DNA from: Oscillibacter valericigenes Sjm18-20
GTDB taxonomy: Bacteria; Bacillota; Clostridia; Oscillospirales; Oscillospiraceae
DNA length: 64,000 nucleotides
Direction: 5' to 3'
Assembly (NCBI GenBank): GCA_000283575.1
Contig: AP012044.1
Location: forward strand, 1,054,001 to 1,118,000
Shown here: positions 1 to 8,774 of the stretch, in pieces
How the letters are laid out: the number at the start of each line of letters is the position of its first letter
Position numbering within the stretch: position 1 is the stretch's first letter
Notes under the pieces: generated by a model
Database searches by the model: none
What the model saw: only the letters and a program-made list of their open reading frames with translations
Told to the model about the DNA's origin: nothing
Program-made: the position numbers and the translations under genes

Positions 1-149
1 TCTGCGAGGCCATGATCGCCGCCTTCACTTCCTCCGATTTCAGCGTGGACGGTCTGACTGGAAAGGGCATGACCTGGGGCACCAACGGCGAAGTCTCCAA
101 GGCACCCATGGTCGTGAAGGTTGAAAACGGCGCTTACTCCACCATGTGA
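1..149 (+). CDS. livK: Branched-chain amino-acid ABC transporter substrate-binding protein, C-terminal end (partial)
   Basis: Only the last 48 codons are in the window, read from base 3 and ending in TGA at 147-149. The tail contains TGKGMTWGTNGE followed by a VVKVENG stretch, which resembles the C-terminus of LivK/LivJ-type extracellular binding proteins. The two permease and two ATPase genes that follow on the same strand are the canonical liv set, so the fragment is the binding protein that feeds that transporter. The signal peptide and most of the ligand-binding fold lie upstream of the window. The assignment rests mainly on gene order. Confidence 0.75.
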   Translation, partial: CEAMIAAFTSSDFSVDGLTGKGMTWGTNGEVSKAPMVVKVENGAYSTM

Positions 150-177
150 TTTTCTATCCCCAGCCTGTGACGGGACT

Positions 178-199
178 GGGAGGCCGCTTGCGGCCTCCC
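178..199 (+). other. Intercistronic hairpin between livK and livH
   Basis: GGGAGGCC (178-185) pairs perfectly with GGCCTCCC (192-199); the loop GCTTGC can add one more G-C pair. No T-run follows, so it is not a convincing terminator. Its place just after the binding-protein stop codon suggests 3'-end protection or processing that keeps binding-protein mRNA in excess. That role is inference. Confidence 0.6.
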
Positions 200-297
200 G
201 GTTCCCGCTGTTCAGGTCGGGAGGATACGGCCTGCCGTGGCAGGCCGGGCCCTCCTGACCTGCACGCTCAAATTTGTGAAAGCAGGTGTCTCTTGCT

Positions 298-1188
298 ATG
301 ACAATCCTCTCCAATCTGATCAGCGGTATCAGCCTGGGCAGCATATATGCCATCATCGCGCTGGGCTATACCATGGTCTACGGCATCGCCAAAATGCTGA
401 ATTTTGCCCATGGCGACGTCATTATGGTGGGCGGGTATCTGTGCTTTTGCACCACCTCCTATCTTGGCTGGCATCCGCTGCCCGCCGTGCTGCTGGCGAT
501 CGTGGGCTGCACGGTTCTGGGCATTGTGGTGGAGCGTCTGGCGTACAAGCCGCTGCGTTCTGCGCCCTCCCTGGCTGTGCTGATCACCGCCATCGGCGTG
601 AGCTACTTCCTCCAGAATGCGGCTCTGCTGCTGTGGGGCTCCGATCCCAAGGTATTTCCCGCCTTCTTCAGCTTTTCAGGGCAAAGCGGCGTAGCCCTGT
701 TGGGCGGCCAGCTCAACATCACCTACGTGGCGATGATCACAGTGACCGTGTGCCTTGTCATCATGCTGGCGCTGACCACGTTTACCGGCCATACCAAAAT
801 GGGTAAGGCCATGCGGGCCGTATCTGAGGACAAGGGCGCGGCACAGCTCATGGGTATCGACGTGAATTTCACGATCTCCATGACCTTTGCCATTGGCTCG
901 GGACTCGCGGCTATTGCGGGAGTGCTGCTGTGCTCCACCTATCCCACACTGATGCCCACCACCGGTTCCATGCCAGGTATCAAGGCGTTCACCGCCGCCG
1001 TATTTGGTGGTATCGGCTCCACTCCCGGGGCTTTGCTGGGGGGGCTGCTGTTGGGAGTGATCCAGATTTTTGCCCAGGCCTATGTTTCCACCCAGTTGTC
1101 CGATGCCATTGTGTTTGCGGTGCTGATTGTGGTGCTGTTGGTAAAGCCCACCGGACTTCTCGGCAGACAGGTCCGCGAGAAAGTGTGA
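298..1188 (+). CDS. livH: Branched-chain amino-acid ABC transporter permease LivH
   Basis: Inner-membrane permease, one of the two subunits forming the channel of the Liv (leucine/isoleucine/valine) ABC importer. The protein is about 296 residues of mostly hydrophobic helices. It carries the LivH N-terminal pattern GISLGSIYAIIALGYTMVYG and NFAHGD, and near residue 240 the FGGIGSTPGALLGG motif that contacts the ATPase. The start is placed at ATG 298 because AGGTG lies 9 bases upstream; an in-frame GTG at 286 overlaps that Shine-Dalgarno. It is followed by livM after 10 bases. The LivH role is secure, but the actual amino acid or other substrate cannot be read from sequence. Confidence 0.93.
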   Translation: MTILSNLISGISLGSIYAIIALGYTMVYGIAKMLNFAHGDVIMVGGYLCFCTTSYLGWHPLPAVLLAIVGCTVLGIVVERLAYKPLRSAPSLAVLITAIGVSYFLQNAALLLWGSDPKVFPAFFSFSGQSGVALLGGQLNITYVAMITVTVCLVIMLALTTFTGHTKMGKAMRAVSEDKGAAQLMGIDVNFTISMTFAIGSGLAAIAGVLLCSTYPTLMPTTGSMPGIKAFTAAVFGGIGSTPGALLGGLLLGVIQIFAQAYVSTQLSDAIVFAVLIVVLLVKPTGLLGRQVREKV

Positions 1189-1198
1189 GGTGAGAAGA

Positions 1199-2257
1199 AT
1201 GGAAAAATTGAAACGCATGGCTCCCTCTACCCGCTCCAGCTTTATCACCTATGGAATGGTAATTGTGGCTTACGCAGTCATGGAGGCCCTGCTCTCCGGA
1301 GGACTTTTGAAGTCCTCCCTGAAGGGCTTGCTGGTTCCCATCTGCGCATACGTGGTCATGGCGGTTTCGCTCAATCTGACGGTGGGGATCATGGGCGAGC
1401 TGAGTCTGGGCCACGCGGGCTTTATGAGCGTGGGCGCATTTACCGCGGTCATTGCGGCGGCGGCTCTGGAGAGCACCGTTACCAGCGGCCCGGTGCGGCT
1501 GGCGGTGTCCATGGCCATCGGCGGCGTGGCCGCGGGACTGGTCAGCCTGATCGTGGTGGTGCCGGTGCTGCGGCTTCAGGGCGACTATCTGGCCATTGTG
1601 ACCCTGGCTTTTGGAGAAATTATTAAAAATATCATCAACTGCGTATATGTGGGCCTGGATGGCGAGGGCTTCCATTTTGGCATGAAGGACGCCGCCTCCC
1701 TGGGGCTGGCCGCGGACGGGAAAATGCTGCTGCAGGGTCCTATGGGTGCGGTGGGCATCCAGAAGCTCTCATCCTTCACCGCCGGGTTCCTTCTCATCCT
1801 GCTGACGTTGGCGGTAGCGCTGAATTTTATCCACAGCCGGGCGGGCCGGGCGGTCATGGCCCTGCGGGACAATCGGATTGCCGCCGAGTCCGTGGGCATC
1901 TCCCCAAGCCGGTACAAAATGATGGCTTTTGTCACCTCCGCCGTACTGGCGGGACTGGCCGGGGGACTGTACGCCATGAACTTTTCCTCCATTCTTGCGA
2001 AAAAGTTTGACTTTAACACCTCCATCCTGATTCTGGTGTTCGTTGTGCTGGGCGGCATGGGCAATATCCGGGGTTCCGTCATCGCCGCCGCCGCCCTGAC
2101 AGTCCTTCCGGAGCTGCTACGGGATTTTTCGGACTACCGGATGCTGGTGTACGCCATTGTGCTGATTCTGGTGATGCTGTTTACCAACAACCCGGCCTGC
2201 AAGACGGTTTTTGCCCGCTTCAAATTGGGAAGCCCCGCCAAAAAGGAGGCCGTCTGA
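1199..2257 (+). CDS. livM: Branched-chain amino-acid ABC transporter permease LivM
   Basis: Second permease of the Liv importer, about 352 residues. After a short charged N-terminus it contains the LivM signatures LNLTVGIMGELSLGHAGFM, GDYLAIVTLAFGEI and, near the C-terminus, VFVVLGGMGNIRGS, the ATPase-coupling loop. ATG 1199 is preferred over the in-frame GTG 1190 because GAGGTG at 1187-1192 gives a normal Shine-Dalgarno spacing. The livG start follows the stop codon within two bases, indicating translational coupling. Family assignment is firm; the substrate is not determined. Confidence 0.93.
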   Translation: MEKLKRMAPSTRSSFITYGMVIVAYAVMEALLSGGLLKSSLKGLLVPICAYVVMAVSLNLTVGIMGELSLGHAGFMSVGAFTAVIAAAALESTVTSGPVRLAVSMAIGGVAAGLVSLIVVVPVLRLQGDYLAIVTLAFGEIIKNIINCVYVGLDGEGFHFGMKDAASLGLAADGKMLLQGPMGAVGIQKLSSFTAGFLLILLTLAVALNFIHSRAGRAVMALRDNRIAAESVGISPSRYKMMAFVTSAVLAGLAGGLYAMNFSSILAKKFDFNTSILILVFVVLGGMGNIRGSVIAAAALTVLPELLRDFSDYRMLVYAIVLILVMLFTNNPACKTVFARFKLGSPAKKEAV

Positions 2258-2258
2258 T

Positions 2259-3092
2259 ATGTTTTCCAAACTGGTTTCCATTTCTTCCGGGGCGATGGTC
2301 CCCGACCGGGACGCGGATAAGAGTCCGATTCTGGAATGCATCGGCCTGGGTGTCACCTTCGGGGGGCTGAAGGCCGTTGAAAACTTCAACCTCACCATCG
2401 GGCGCACGGAAATTGCCGGCCTGATCGGGCCCAACGGCGCGGGCAAGACCACGGTTTTCAATTTGCTGACCAAGGTGTATCAGCCCACCAAAGGGACGAT
2501 TTTACTGGATGGCCGGGATACCCACGGCATGAGTACTACGCAGGTGAACCGTGCCGGCATCGCCCGCACCTTTCAAAACATCCGCCTGTTTACAAACCTC
2601 ACCGTAGAGGACAACGTAAAGGTGGGAATGAACAATGCCATGCGCTACAATATGTGGAGCGGAATTTTCCGCCTGCCGGGCTTTTGGAAGGAGGAAAAGG
2701 TAGCGCACGAGCGGGCCATGGAGCTTTTGAGTATCTTTGACATGCAGGACATGGCAAATGCCAGGGCCGGTTCCCTGCCATACGGCGCACAGCGCCGCCT
2801 GGAAATTGTCCGGGCGCTGGCGACGAACCCCGGACTTTTACTGTTGGACGAACCGGCGGCGGGCATGAACCCCTCGGAGACGGCGGAGCTGATGGAAAAT
2901 ATCCGGAAAATCCGGGATACGTTCCAGATTGCCGTTTTGCTGATTGAGCACGACATGAATCTGGTGATGAACATCTGCGAGGGAATTTGCGTGCTGAACT
3001 TTGGGCAGATCATCGCCAAAGGCAGCCCGGAGGAAATCCAGTCCAACGCCACCGTGGTCGAAGCGTACCTCGGCAAGAAAAAGGAGGCGTGA
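2259..3092 (+). CDS. livG: Branched-chain amino-acid ABC transporter ATP-binding protein LivG
   Basis: Cytoplasmic ATPase subunit, about 277 residues. Visible motifs are Walker A GPNGAGKTT, an ABC signature in the Liv-specific form LPYGAQRRLEIVRAL, Walker B LLLLDEPAAGM, and the H-loop in IEHDMN. The FRLPGFWKEE insert and the C-terminal QSNATVVEAYLG are typical of LivG. The start at ATG 2259 follows AAAAAGGAGG by about 10 bases and lies right after the livM stop. An in-frame upstream ATG at 2211 would lie within livM and is unlikely. The N-terminal 25 residues before the ATPase fold are slightly longer than usual. Confidence 0.93.
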   Translation: MFSKLVSISSGAMVPDRDADKSPILECIGLGVTFGGLKAVENFNLTIGRTEIAGLIGPNGAGKTTVFNLLTKVYQPTKGTILLDGRDTHGMSTTQVNRAGIARTFQNIRLFTNLTVEDNVKVGMNNAMRYNMWSGIFRLPGFWKEEKVAHERAMELLSIFDMQDMANARAGSLPYGAQRRLEIVRALATNPGLLLLDEPAAGMNPSETAELMENIRKIRDTFQIAVLLIEHDMNLVMNICEGICVLNFGQIIAKGSPEEIQSNATVVEAYLGKKKEA

Positions 3093-3096
3093 GAGT

Positions 3097-3807
3097 ATGA
3101 GCGTCATTTTATCCGTGGAAAACCTGAATGTCTCTTACGGCAGTATTCACGCCGTCAAGGGCATCTCCTTCGACGTGAACGAGGGGGAGATCGTCACGCT
3201 GATTGGCGCCAACGGCGCGGGGAAGTCCACCACGCTGAATACCATCTCCGGCCTGCTGCGGAGCAAAAACGGCTCTGTGACATTCATGGGAGAGAATCTC
3301 GGCAGAGTTCCGCCCCATAAGATAGTCTCCCGGGGCATGGCGCTGGTACCGGAGGGGCGACGGGTTTTTTTACAGATGACCGTTCAGGAAAATCTGGAGA
3401 TGGGAGCCTATACCAAAGGGAGCGCAGGGATTCCCGCGGACCTTGAGAAGGTCTATGGGCAGTTTCCCCGTCTGAAGGAGCGGCGGCGGCAGGTGGCCGG
3501 AACCCTCTCCGGCGGCGAGCAGCAGATGCTGGCCATGGGCCGGGCGCTGATGAGCCACCCAAGGCTTTTGATGCTGGACGAGCCTTCCATGGGGCTTGCT
3601 CCCATTTTAGTGGAGCAGATTTTTGAGATCATCCGAAAATTGCACAAGGCCGGTTCTACAATTTTGCTGGTGGAGCAGAACGCCCAGATGGCGCTGTCCA
3701 TCGCGGACCGGGGGTACGTGCTGGAAACCGGCAAAATCGTCACCACTGGCCCCAGCGGGGAATTGTTGGCCTCGCCCGCGATCAAAAAGGCGTATTTGGG
3801 CGGCTGA
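3097..3807 (+). CDS. livF: Branched-chain amino-acid ABC transporter ATP-binding protein LivF
   Basis: Second ATPase subunit of the Liv importer, 236 residues, the usual LivF length. It has Walker A GANGAGKST, signature LSGGEQQMLAMGRAL, Walker B LLMLDEPSMGLAP, and the LivF ending KKAYLGG. ATG 3097 has AAGGAGG upstream, inside the livG 3' end. It is the last gene of the liv operon: the next 110 bases contain no clear hairpin with a T-run, and a new promoter begins at 3921. Confidence 0.94.
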   Translation: MSVILSVENLNVSYGSIHAVKGISFDVNEGEIVTLIGANGAGKSTTLNTISGLLRSKNGSVTFMGENLGRVPPHKIVSRGMALVPEGRRVFLQMTVQENLEMGAYTKGSAGIPADLEKVYGQFPRLKERRRQVAGTLSGGEQQMLAMGRALMSHPRLLMLDEPSMGLAPILVEQIFEIIRKLHKAGSTILLVEQNAQMALSIADRGYVLETGKIVTTGPSGELLASPAIKKAYLGG

Positions 3808-3920
3808 GCGCCGCCGGTCGCAAAATGCGCACCTCAATCAGCGCTTTTTTCCGCCGGACCAAAAAATATGCCCCGCTGTCCGCCGGAGAAATACGAATAG
3901 AGATTTGGTGAAGTTTCCTC

Positions 3921-3949
3921 TTGACAATGCAGAAAAATGGGCGTAACAT
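3921..3949 (+). promoter_or_regulatory. Sigma-A type promoter of the trpBA T-box leader
   Basis: TTGACA at 3921-3926 and TAACAT at 3944-3949 are separated by 17 bases. A transcript starting near 3956 would contain the whole T-box leader and then trpB. The match to consensus is strong and the placement fits. Confidence 0.8.
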
Positions 3950-4000
3950 ACGACCCAACAATAAAAAATCCTTTTAAACCGCTGAAGTGAAAGTAAAGAC

Positions 4001-4252
4001 TGCCGTGCGCGTCCAGAGAGTCCGGGGTGCTGTGAGCCGGGCCGCAATGCAGACAGCCATAATGGGTCACTGAGGGCGCGGCGAAAACGGAGGGCTTCTC
4101 CGCCAGTAGCTTGCGACGTCGAAGGCTGACGTTATCCGGCCGGGAGTATGTTGGTACTCTGCTGAGCGCGCGGCTCTTTTGGCCGCGAAACAAGGTGGCA
4201 CCGCGGTATAATACCGTCCTTGATGAAGAGATTCATCGAGGACGGTTTTTTT
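4001..4252 (+). promoter_or_regulatory. T-box leader (tRNA-Trp responsive) upstream of trpBA
   Basis: The conserved T-box core, AAGGTGGCACCGCGG, is at about 4192-4206, followed by an intrinsic terminator. Stem I can form between GCCGTGCGC (from 4002) and GCGCGGC near 4076-4082, with AGAGAG in the expected 5' bulge. In the specifier-loop region the sequence CATAATGGGTCAC contains UGG at 4063-4065, the Trp codon, which agrees with the downstream genes. By known T-box behaviour, uncharged tRNA-Trp would favour antitermination and trpBA expression. The specifier position is read by eye and needs folding to confirm. Confidence 0.9.
4213..4252 (+). terminator. T-box intrinsic terminator
   Basis: ACCGTCC (4213-4219) pairs with GGACGGT (4240-4246). 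An inner TGATGA/TCATC pairing extends the stem, and seven T follow. The 5' arm overlaps the bases that would pair with the T-box core in the antiterminator, as expected for this riboregulator. Confidence 0.9.
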
Positions 4253-4283
4253 GTTGTCCGAAAGGAAAGAAGGGGGCATTGAC

Positions 4284-5474
4284 ATGACCAATGAAAAGGG
4301 ACGCTTCGGCGTCCACGGCGGGCAGTACATCCCGGAGACGCTGATGAATGCGGTGATCGAGCTGGAGAAGGCCTATGACCATTATCGCAGCGACCCGCAA
4401 TTTGGAAGCGAGCTGACGTCGCTGTTGAACGACTATGCGGGACGGCCCAGCCGACTGTACTACGCGGAGAAAATGACCAAAGACTTAGGGGGCGCGAAGA
4501 TCTATCTCAAGCGGGAGGACCTGAACCACACCGGCGCCCACAAGATCAACAACGTACTGGGGCAGGCGCTGCTTGCGAAAAAGATGGGCAAGACCCGTCT
4601 GATTGCCGAGACCGGCGCGGGGCAGCACGGCGTGGCCACCGCCACCGCCGCCGCACTGATGGGAATGGAGTGCGTGGTCTACATGGGCCGGGAGGACACG
4701 GAGCGTCAGGCGCTGAACGTCTATAAAATGCGCCTTTTGGGCGCGGAGGTGGTGCCGGTGGACTCCGGTACAGGGACGCTGAAGGATGCCGTCTCCGCGG
4801 CTTTCCGGGAGTGGACGAACCGGATTGCCGATACCCATTACTGTTTGGGCTCCGTCATGGGACCCCATCCGTTCCCCACCATCGTCCGGGATTTCCAGAG
4901 CGTGATCTCCAAGGAGACCAGAGAGCAGATCCTTAAAAAGGAAGGGCGGCTTCCCGATGCGGTACTGGCCTGCGTAGGCGGCGGGTCCAACGCCATCGGC
5001 TCGTTTTATCACTTCATCAATGATCCCTCCGTCCGGCTGATCGGCTGCGAGGCGGCGGGCCGGGGTGTGGATACCCTTGAGACCGCCGCCACCATCGCCA
5101 CCGGGCGGCTGGGGATATTCCACGGCATGAAGTCCTACTTCTGCCAGGATCAATACGGCCAGATCGCCCCGGTGTATTCCATCTCTGCCGGCCTCGACTA
5201 TCCCGGCATCGGCCCGGAGCACGCCCACCTTCATGATACGGGCCGTGCGGAGTATGTACCCGTGACGGACGAGGAGGCGGTGAATGCCTTTGAGTACCTC
5301 AGCCGGACCGAGGGCATTATCCCCGCCATCGAATCCGCCCACGCCGTGGCCCACGCCATGAAGCTCGCGCCAAAGATGGGCAGGAACCAGATCATGGTCA
5401 TTACGATTTCAGGCCGGGGCGATAAGGACTGCGTCTCCATCGCCCGTTATAGAGGGGAGGACCTTCATGAGTAA
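4284..5474 (+). CDS. trpB: Tryptophan synthase beta chain
   Basis: PLP enzyme that joins indole and L-serine to give L-tryptophan. The protein is 396 residues, the normal TrpB1 length. The PLP lysine is K87 in HTGAHKINN, and the phosphate-binding loop GGGSNAIG and the [16 protein letters not shown] segment are present. ATG 4284 follows a purine-rich AGAAGGGGG site; an upstream in-frame start would fall within the terminator T-run. It overlaps trpA by 8 bases. No other trp gene (trpEGDCF) lies within the window, so this is a stand-alone trpBA pair under a T-box, suggesting use of scavenged indole or a trp pathway split across loci. Confidence 0.97.
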   Translation: MTNEKGRFGVHGGQYIPETLMNAVIELEKAYDHYRSDPQFGSELTSLLNDYAGRPSRLYYAEKMTKDLGGAKIYLKREDLNHTGAHKINNVLGQALLAKKMGKTRLIAETGAGQHGVATATAAALMGMECVVYMGREDTERQALNVYKMRLLGAEVVPVDSGTGTLKDAVSAAFREWTNRIADTHYCLGSVMGPHPFPTIVRDFQSVISKETREQILKKEGRLPDAVLACVGGGSNAIGSFYHFINDPSVRLIGCEAAGRGVDTLETAATIATGRLGIFHGMKSYFCQDQYGQIAPVYSISAGLDYPGIGPEHAHLHDTGRAEYVPVTDEEAVNAFEYLSRTEGIIPAIESAHAVAHAMKLAPKMGRNQIMVITISGRGDKDCVSIARYRGEDLHE

Positions 5475-6243
5475 CATTGCAAAGGCCTTTGAAAAGGGCA
5501 AGGCGTTCGTTCCGTTTCTCACCTGCGGCGACCCGGATCTGGAGACCACGGAGAAGCTGGTAAAAGCGATGGCGGACAGCGGGGCGGATCTGATTGAGCT
5601 GGGCATCCCGTTTTCCGACCCCACGGCGGAGGGTCCCGTCATTCAGGAGGCCAATGTCCGGGCGCTGGCGGGGGGCGTTACCACCGACAAGATTTTCGAT
5701 ATGGTGCGCCGCCTCCGCGTCACTGTCACGGTTCCCATGGTTTTTATGACCTATGCCAATGTGGTTTTTTCTTACGGGCCCGAGAAATTCATCTCCATCT
5801 GCGCAGATCTCGGCATCGACGGCCTGATCCTGCCGGATGTCCCCTATGAGGAAAAGGACGAATTCGCGCCGATTTGCAGGCAATACGGTCTGGATTTGAT
5901 CTCCATGATCGCCCCCACTTCGGAAAGCCGCATCGCCATGATCGCAAAGGAGGCCGACGGCTTTATCTATATGGTCTCGTCTCTGGGGGTTACCGGCGTG
6001 CGCAGCGAAATTAAAACAGACATCGGCGCCATGGCGGCTCTGGTACGGGCCAACAGCCGGCGCCCCTGCGCGGTGGGCTTCGGCATCTCCACGCCGGAGC
6101 AGGCCAAAAAAATGGCCGCTCTTTCCGACGGGGCCATCGTGGGCAGCGCCATCGTGAAGCTGGTGGCTCGGTATGGCCGGGAAGCGGTTCCCTTTGTAGC
6201 GGACTACGTGAAATCCATGGCGGACGCGACCCACTCGGCATGA
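5467..6243 (+). CDS. trpA: Tryptophan synthase alpha chain
   Basis: TIM-barrel lyase that cleaves indole-3-glycerol phosphate to indole and passes it to TrpB. The protein is 258 residues. The catalytic Glu is E44 in [10 protein letters not shown]; the position equivalent to the second acid of the enteric enzyme (D60) is E55 in TAEGPVIQ, a form I recall from other Clostridia. GFGIST and the final GSAIVKL phosphate-binding segments are present. The start at 5467 has GGGGAGG just upstream and overlaps the end of trpB, so the two are translationally coupled. The next gene starts 33 bases downstream with no terminator between. Confidence 0.97.
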   Translation: MSNIAKAFEKGKAFVPFLTCGDPDLETTEKLVKAMADSGADLIELGIPFSDPTAEGPVIQEANVRALAGGVTTDKIFDMVRRLRVTVTVPMVFMTYANVVFSYGPEKFISICADLGIDGLILPDVPYEEKDEFAPICRQYGLDLISMIAPTSESRIAMIAKEADGFIYMVSSLGVTGVRSEIKTDIGAMAALVRANSRRPCAVGFGISTPEQAKKMAALSDGAIVGSAIVKLVARYGREAVPFVADYVKSMADATHSA

Positions 6244-6276
6244 CGATTTATTAACATACATAGGAGGAACTTGAGC

Positions 6277-7251
6277 ATGAAACGAATTTTAAGCCTGATC
6301 GCCTCGGCGGCTCTGGTATTGAGTCTGTGCGCATGCGGTGGCAGCGGTGCGCCCTCTTCCGCCGTCTCCGCTGCGGCTTCTTCTGCTATTTCCGGGGCGA
6401 TGGAGGGCAAAAAGATCTCCGTCATGACCCCGTACCTCAGCTCCGTCACCACGAACCAGATGGTGGGCGAGCTGCAAAGCGGGCTGGAGGCGGAGGGCGC
6501 AAGCGTGACCGTGATTGACACCGCTAACGACTTTGCCGCTCTGGCCAGCCGCATTGAGGACGTGGTGGCGGCCCGGACCGACGCCATTGTGCTGGTGAGC
6601 GCGGATCCCTCTCAAGTGGAAAATCAGCTTCAGGAGGCATTCGACGCGGGAATTCCTGTCTTCGGCTGCGACAGCGGGTATATCGACGGGATGCAGGTCA
6701 ACGCCACCAGTGATAACCACCAGATGGGGGAGCTGATTACAAATTACCTTTTTAACGACCTGATGGGCGGTCAGGGTACGGTTGTGGCGCTGACCCACCG
6801 GCCTCACCCCGGCGTTGTAAAGCGGTGCGAGGCGTTTGACGAGCTGCTGGCGGCACAGAAGGGCATCACCCTCATCACCGAGCAGCACGTTCCCGCGGAG
6901 CAGCCCATCAACGACGCGCAGGACATTGTGGAAAATCTCCTGACGGCGAACCCGGAGAAGGGCTCCATCACCGCCATTTGGTGCGGCTGGGACGAACCCG
7001 CCATTGGCGCAACACAGGCTTGTCAGGAGGCCGGGCGGGACGAGATTTTGATCGTGGGCGTGGACGGAAACGAGCAGGCCGTCTCTCTCATCAAAGGCGA
7101 TACGAACCTGAAAGCCACCGTGGCGCAGAATTTCCAGGGTATGGTGGATATCGTGGTGGAGCAGATGGGCAAGCTCTTCGCGGGGCAGACCATTCAGCCC
7201 GGCGACATGTACGCGGAAGCCACGCTGATTACAAAGGAGAACGCCGGTTAG
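6277..7251 (+). CDS. Sugar ABC transporter substrate-binding lipoprotein (ribose-binding type)
   Basis: Extracellular sugar-binding lipoprotein of the RbsB/periplasmic-binding-protein-like I family, 324 residues. The N-terminus has a KR charge pair, a hydrophobic stretch and a lipobox ending LCAC (lipidated Cys about residue 20), then an Ala/Ser-rich linker. Downstream are the family features GIPVFGCDSG, the NATSDNHQMGELI segment and IVGVDGNEQAV. ATG 6277 is chosen because AGGAGG sits 9 bases upstream; the in-frame TTG at 6271 is too close. It heads a binding protein-ATPase-permease-kinase set. The sugar is unknown. It lies only 33 bases after trpA. Confidence 0.88.
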   Translation: MKRILSLIASAALVLSLCACGGSGAPSSAVSAAASSAISGAMEGKKISVMTPYLSSVTTNQMVGELQSGLEAEGASVTVIDTANDFAALASRIEDVVAARTDAIVLVSADPSQVENQLQEAFDAGIPVFGCDSGYIDGMQVNATSDNHQMGELITNYLFNDLMGGQGTVVALTHRPHPGVVKRCEAFDELLAAQKGITLITEQHVPAEQPINDAQDIVENLLTANPEKGSITAIWCGWDEPAIGATQACQEAGRDEILIVGVDGNEQAVSLIKGDTNLKATVAQNFQGMVDIVVEQMGKLFAGQTIQPGDMYAEATLITKENAG

Positions 7252-7283
7252 GAAGGTTATGCAGGGAAGGGGAGAAAGCGGTC

Positions 7284-8762
7284 ATGCTGCTGGAAACGAG
7301 ACACATCTCCAAAAGCTTCGGCGGCGTTCAGGCGCTGAAGGACGTGAATCTAGGGCTGGAAGCTGGAGAGGTCCGGGGCTTGGTGGGTGAAAACGGCGCG
7401 GGAAAATCCACGCTCATCAAGCTCCTGACCGGGGTTTACCATCTTCGGGAGGGCACCGTCCTCTGGGACGGAAAGGCTGTTTCCCTCACCTCCCCGGCGG
7501 AGAGTCAGGCGCTGGGCATCCATGCCATTCATCAGGACCGGACGCTGATTCCCACCTTTGACGGGATCGAAAATGCATATCTGGGCCTCGATTACCCCAC
7601 TCGCCATGGAAAAATAGACTGGAAGGCCATGGCGGCCCGAGTGCAATCCGTGACGGAGTCGCTGGGGCTGGAACTGGACCTTCGTAAAACGGCGGCGGCA
7701 CTTCCGCCGCCCCAGCGGACGTGTCTTGAAATCGTTCGGGCGCGGATGCGGGAGTGCCGGCTGCTGATTCTGGATGAACCCACCGCCGCCCTGACGGATC
7801 GGGAGGCGGAGCGGCTTTTCTCCGTGGTGCAGACGCTGAAGAAGAACGGTACTGCCATCCTTTATGTCACCCACCGTCTGGACGAGATTTTTCGCTTGAC
7901 GGACCGGGTAACGGTTCTGCGCAACGGTGCGGTGGTGGATACCGTGGAGACCGGAAGCGTGGATCGGGACCGTCTGATTACCCTGATGACGGATAGTGTC
8001 CCGGTTCGGGCCGCATCCCGCCGGAGGACTTTCGGCGGCGTGCTGCTGGCGGCGCGGAACGTGGCCTCCCGGGACGGCAGCGTTCACTGCGGAGAGCTCT
8101 ACGCCCGGAGCGGAGAGATTTTGGGGTTGTTTGGTCTTGGCGGAAGCGGGCGGACGGAGCTTTTGGAATGTGTCTACGGCTGCCGCCCCATGTCCGTCGG
8201 AACGGTGGAACTGAACGGCGCGGTACAGACAAAACCAACGCCTGCATCCTCCCTTCAAAACGGCATGGCCCTTATCTGCGAGGATCGCCGGGGCAAGGCC
8301 CTGATTGGCGACCTTGACGTCCGGGACAATATTCTTCTCACGTCCATCGACCGCTTTGCCGTGGGCGGCGTCCTGCGCCGCAAAGCGGAGGACGCCGCGG
8401 TCCGGGCCCAGATCGACGCATTGCAGATCAAGCTGGCGGACATGAGGCAGCGCATCGCGGAGCTGTCCGGCGGGAATCAGCAAAAGGCCGTGTTTGCAAG
8501 GGCTATGATGACCGCACCGAGGGTTTTTCTCTGCGACGAGCCCACGCAGGCCGTGGATGTGTTGACCCGGAATGAGATTCACCGGCTTCTTCGCCTGAAG
8601 GCGGACGAGGGCTGTGCGGTGGTGTTCGTGTCCTCCGATCTGAGCGAACTGCTGGAGGTGGCCGACACCGTTCAGGTGATGCGGCGGGGAAGCGCCGCCC
8701 AGCGCTTAATAAACGAAAACCTGACGGCGCAGCAGGTCCTTTCCTGTTGCTACGAGACCTGA
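7284..8762 (+). CDS. Sugar ABC transporter ATP-binding protein (RbsA/MglA type, two ATPase halves)
   Basis: Duplicated ATPase of carbohydrate-uptake-2 importers, 492 residues. The N-terminal half has Walker A GENGAGKST (residues 35-43) and Walker B LLILDEPTAAL, but its signature is the degenerate LPPPQRTCLEIVRA instead of LSxGxxQ. The C-terminal half has a degenerate Walker A (GLGGSGRTELLE), normal for this family, and an intact LSGGNQQKAVFARAM signature with FLCDEPTQAVDV. The ATG at 7284 follows an AGGGGAG site. It lies 32 bases after the binding-protein gene and 12 before the permease. Confidence 0.9.
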   Translation: MLLETRHISKSFGGVQALKDVNLGLEAGEVRGLVGENGAGKSTLIKLLTGVYHLREGTVLWDGKAVSLTSPAESQALGIHAIHQDRTLIPTFDGIENAYLGLDYPTRHGKIDWKAMAARVQSVTESLGLELDLRKTAAALPPPQRTCLEIVRARMRECRLLILDEPTAALTDREAERLFSVVQTLKKNGTAILYVTHRLDEIFRLTDRVTVLRNGAVVDTVETGSVDRDRLITLMTDSVPVRAASRRRTFGGVLLAARNVASRDGSVHCGELYARSGEILGLFGLGGSGRTELLECVYGCRPMSVGTVELNGAVQTKPTPASSLQNGMALICEDRRGKALIGDLDVRDNILLTSIDRFAVGGVLRRKAEDAAVRAQIDALQIKLADMRQRIAELSGGNQQKAVFARAMMTAPRVFLCDEPTQAVDVLTRNEIHRLLRLKADEGCAVVFVSSDLSELLEVADTVQVMRRGSAAQRLINENLTAQQVLSCCYET

Positions 8763-8774
8763 GAGGTGATGGTC

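Noticed and set aside
3808-3850. Possible liv operon terminator (GCGC pairs followed by TTTTTT near 3842-3849).
   Set aside because: Only four to five base pairs can form, too weak to call.
7350-8582. A 410-residue minus-strand open frame opposite the sugar ABC ATPase.
   Set aside because: Antisense of a gene with Walker and signature motifs; no domain recognised in the antisense product.
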